In this document: one piece after another, positions 61,850-64,000 of the stretch
Layout: every line of letters begins with the position of its first letter
Position numbering within the stretch: the stretch's first letter is position 1
Source of the DNA: Trichomonas vaginalis G3
Lineage: Eukaryota > Parabasalia > Trichomonadida > Trichomonadidae
Reading direction: 5' to 3'
Length of the DNA stretch: 64,000 nt
NCBI RefSeq assembly: GCF_026262505.1
Contig: NC_067208.1
Location: 10,363,962-10,427,961, forward strand
Translations under genes and position numbers: made by a program
The notes under the pieces: generated by a model
Databases searched by the model: none
What the model was told of the DNA's origin: nothing
Seen by the model: only the letters and a program-made list of their open reading frames with translations

Positions 61850-64000
61850 TTACTGACTATCATCATTTTTAATAGCTTTGAGTAGCTCCTTAATCTTATT
61901 GTTTCCTGAGTATTTCTGAGCAATTGGAGCAAGTACTTCAGCTGCATTGAGTCTGTATTTTGATTCCATTCTTGAGAAAATTGAGAAAATGATTTCAGTA
62001 ATTGGTTCATCTTTGCATCTCTTAGACAAGACATCAATCAATTCTGGAACATCATCATTATCTGTTATGAAAGGTGCAAGTGTGCAAATCATTCTTATTG
62101 ACAAGTATTCGAAATTAGGATCTCCGCAATTAGCAAATCTCAAAATCGCTGAAACAGTGTCAGGATTATAAATTGCTTTTGCGTATCTTCTTGATTCGCT
62201 CAAAACGCATGAAATAAGTAAAGCTCTTGCAGCAATTACTGTTTCATTAGATTTGATGAGTCTGCAAACAACATCAGGAACTAAATGCATGTCTTCGAAA
62301 CCAACTTCTGCGAATGGAATCAAAATAGAAAGTAAAGAAGAAACAGAAAAAACATCTTCAACAACAGAGAACAAGTTCAAAACAACATTAGGAATATCCA
62401 TTCTCTCCAAGAATTTTCCTTTAGGAATATGAAGTCCCAATATAACTGCTCCTGTGTATTCATAATGTCCTTGATTAATACAGTTGTAGATAACTGTCAA
62501 AACATCAAATTTATACAGCATATCACGTAATGGAGCAATTTTATCTGCTTCAGCAATCATTCTCAATGTTTCAAGAGGTTTCTTATCGTAATGCATTGGA
62601 ATTACATAAGTAATAACAATCTTTGTGAATTTAATCTCAGTCATCAATGCAAGAACAGTTGAAGCGAAGTTGTGTTTGACCAATCTGTTCGTGATCACAC
62701 CGTTATCATCAATTTCAGCAATTGTTGATGGTCCAAGCTTCAAATAAATGTTTGACATCACAGGAGCAAAAGAAATCGGTGTAGCAGCGAAGAAATCTGA
62801 AAAGTACTTGAAATACTTTTTGACGAGATCTGGTTCCAAATCATTGATCAATTCGAAAACGCGTCTGTAGTAAATGTTGTTCATCATTGCGCATTTGTAG
62901 AGAATGTCTGATTCTCTGAATTTAATGGCAACAGCATCAGCAACGGACTTTGCAATGTTGTCTGGTTTGTTTGCGCAGAAGGAAAGAATGAATTCGGCGT
63001 TCTTTTCGCTTGTCAAAAGATTCTTGATGAAAAATGGAATGGAAAGATCGCCAGGAAGTCTCTCGCAAAGTAACTTGATGAATGATTCTTTGTCATCGAG
63101 TTTGCTGTATTGCGAGTTAACAAGATCTTCAACAGAACTGATTTTTCTCGATAATTGGACTAATGTAACTAATTCTGAAATTGTGAACTGTTCTTTAGTC
63201 AAAATTTGCTGGTTATAGACTTCTAAGGCGGATTTGACTAATGCTTCATCATTGGATTCCAATAAAACGTTGACAATAATTTCGATACAATATTCATCGA
63301 GTTCTCCTCTAGACATATCACGAAGAGATTGAGGAGTAAGAGATAGAAGTCCTTTAAGTGCTGAATCGTTGACTTCTGCTGTACTTTCAATGTGAGAATT
63401 GAAAATTTCCAAATTTGTTCCAGGAATAATGAATTCGTTCTTCACCATCATGTTTACGAGGTCATCGAATGATGGACGATAGTTTGGATTCCTCGACCAT
63501 CCTTTGTAAAGTATTTTTGTGAGAGGTAACTGATTTGGAACTAATGGCCTTCTGTCTTGAAGCATAATTCGCTGGCGAAGGCTGTATGAGTCTACTTCTG
63601 AGAATGGTTTCTTGTTCGTGAGTATTTCATGAAGAATAATGGTAAATGAATAAACATCTACTTTTTCATTGAAGAAAATTGGTTCGTAGATCGTTTCTGG
63701 TGCTGAATAAACACAGAATGGTATGGAAACTGATAACTTTGATGATGTTCGCTGAACATAATCCAATCCAGTGATCAAAGGAAGTCCATTTGGACGAACT
63801 AATATGCAATCCGGAGTAAACCTGCAATGGACAAACCTGTGAGCATGCATGTATTGGAAAGCTCTGGCAACTTCAAGAATAATGATCGAATAAATGTCAG
63901 GAGAAAGGGTTTGGCCGGAATAAAGGTACTCAGTAAGAGATGGGAAGTCTGTGGATTCACTGAGAATACCGTATGGCGCGTAATGTAATGCACTTCTGTA
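61850..64000 (-). CDS. Pseudokinase with HEAT-type C-terminus (partial at edge)
   Basis: The frame is open from the right edge of the window to the stop at 61850; the N-terminus lies outside. Upstream of 63850 it reads YLYSGQTLSPDIYSIILEVA, a kinase C-lobe helix. The catalytic loop is HCRFTPDCIL (63806-63829) where active kinases have HRDxKxxNIL. The DFG position is GLD (63761-63769). APE is kept (63695-63703), followed by DVYSFTIILHEILTNKKPF. The catalytic Asp, Lys, Asn and metal-binding Asp are thus all changed, so it should be inactive. From about 63400 on, some 500 residues form HEAT/ARM-like helices. Trichomonads have many TKL-type kinases with such tails. It is likely a signalling scaffold. 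Confidence 0.8.
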   Translation of the reverse strand, partial: YRSALHYAPYGILSESTDFPSLTEYLYSGQTLSPDIYSIIILEVARAFQYMHAHRFVHCRFTPDCILVRPNGLPLITGLDYVQRTSSKLSVSIPFCVYSAPETIYEPIFFNEKVDVYSFTIILHEILTNKKPFSEVDSYSLRQRIMLQDRRPLVPNQLPLTKILYKGWSRNPNYRPSFDDLVNMMVKNEFIIPGTNLEIFNSHIESTAEVNDSALKGLLSLTPQSLRDMSRGELDEYCIEIIVNVLLESNDEALVKSALEVYNQQILTKEQFTISELVTLVQLSRKISSVEDLVNSQYSKLDDKESFIKLLCERLPGDLSIPFFIKNLLTSEKNAEFILSFCANKPDNIAKSVADAVAIKFRESDILYKCAMMNNIYYRRVFELINDLEPDLVKKYFKYFSDFFAATPISFAPVMSNIYLKLGPSTIAEIDDNGVITNRLVKHNFASTVLALMTEIKFTKIVITYVIPMHYDKKPLETLRMIAEADKIAPLRDMLYKFDVLTVIYNCINQGHYEYTGAVILGLHIPKGKFLERMDIPNVVLNLFSVVEDVFSVSSLLSILIPFAEVGFEDMHLVPDVVCRLIKSNETVIAARALLISCVLSESRRYAKAIYNPDTVSAILRFANCGDPNFEYLSIRMICTLAPFITDNDDVPELIDVLSKRCKDEPITEIIFSIFSRMESKYRLNAAEVLAPIAQKYSGNNKIKELLKAIKNDDSQ

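Overview
The window looks like nuclear DNA of a trichomonad parabasalid, most probably Trichomonas vaginalis. Four things support this: AT-rich, intron-poor genes packed on both strands; many long ankyrin-repeat proteins of the trichomonad type; a chaperonin-10 with a short hydrogenosome-style presequence; and start codons preceded by a trichomonad initiator (TCA, pyrimidine, A/T). The usual distance from that initiator to the ATG here is 6-26 nt. Several stops sit in TAAA (histone H4, LSM3, cpn10), the known trichomonad overlap of stop codon and poly(A) signal. I saw no intron with the conserved ACTAACACACAG 3' motif, no convincing tRNA or rRNA gene, and no virus-like element.

Left part (1-24 kb). 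A small unknown gene is followed by a 1.5 kb gene-free stretch holding two arrays of hairpin-forming tandem repeats (121 bp and about 110 bp). Next come a tubby-like gene, an ankyrin gene with three frame breaks in A-rich repeat copies, a large thioredoxin-fold protein divergent from a beta-helix-type surface protein, LSM3 between two alpha-solenoid genes, a 1208-residue ankyrin protein, a long coiled-coil protein and a SAS-6-like head-domain protein.

Middle (24-46 kb). This holds three ankyrin genes (one frame-broken), an M18 aspartyl aminopeptidase, and a ubiquitin-like fusion protein that shares its N-terminal module with two of the window's ankyrin proteins. Low-complexity and coiled-coil proteins, a 5'-truncated surface-protein pseudogene with one in-frame stop, and cpn10 follow.

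Right part (46-64 kb). It contains a SKI3-like TPR protein, then histone H4 whose divergent partner promoter now drives the start of a decayed copy of the neighbouring HMG-like gene. This suggests that the usual H3 partner was lost by rearrangement. Beyond lie two TA-flanked elements with CCCT-starting terminal inverted repeats (1.4 kb and 4.5 kb; the larger carries a fold-back repeat built of hairpin modules), a large type I membrane protein, and a pseudokinase-HEAT gene that runs off the right edge.

The genes do not form one pathway. The strongest candidates for new biology are the ubiquitin/KPVIYLYP fusion with its shared N-terminal module, the hairpin-module arrays and fold-back element, and the rearranged H3/H4 promoter with an E2F-like site.
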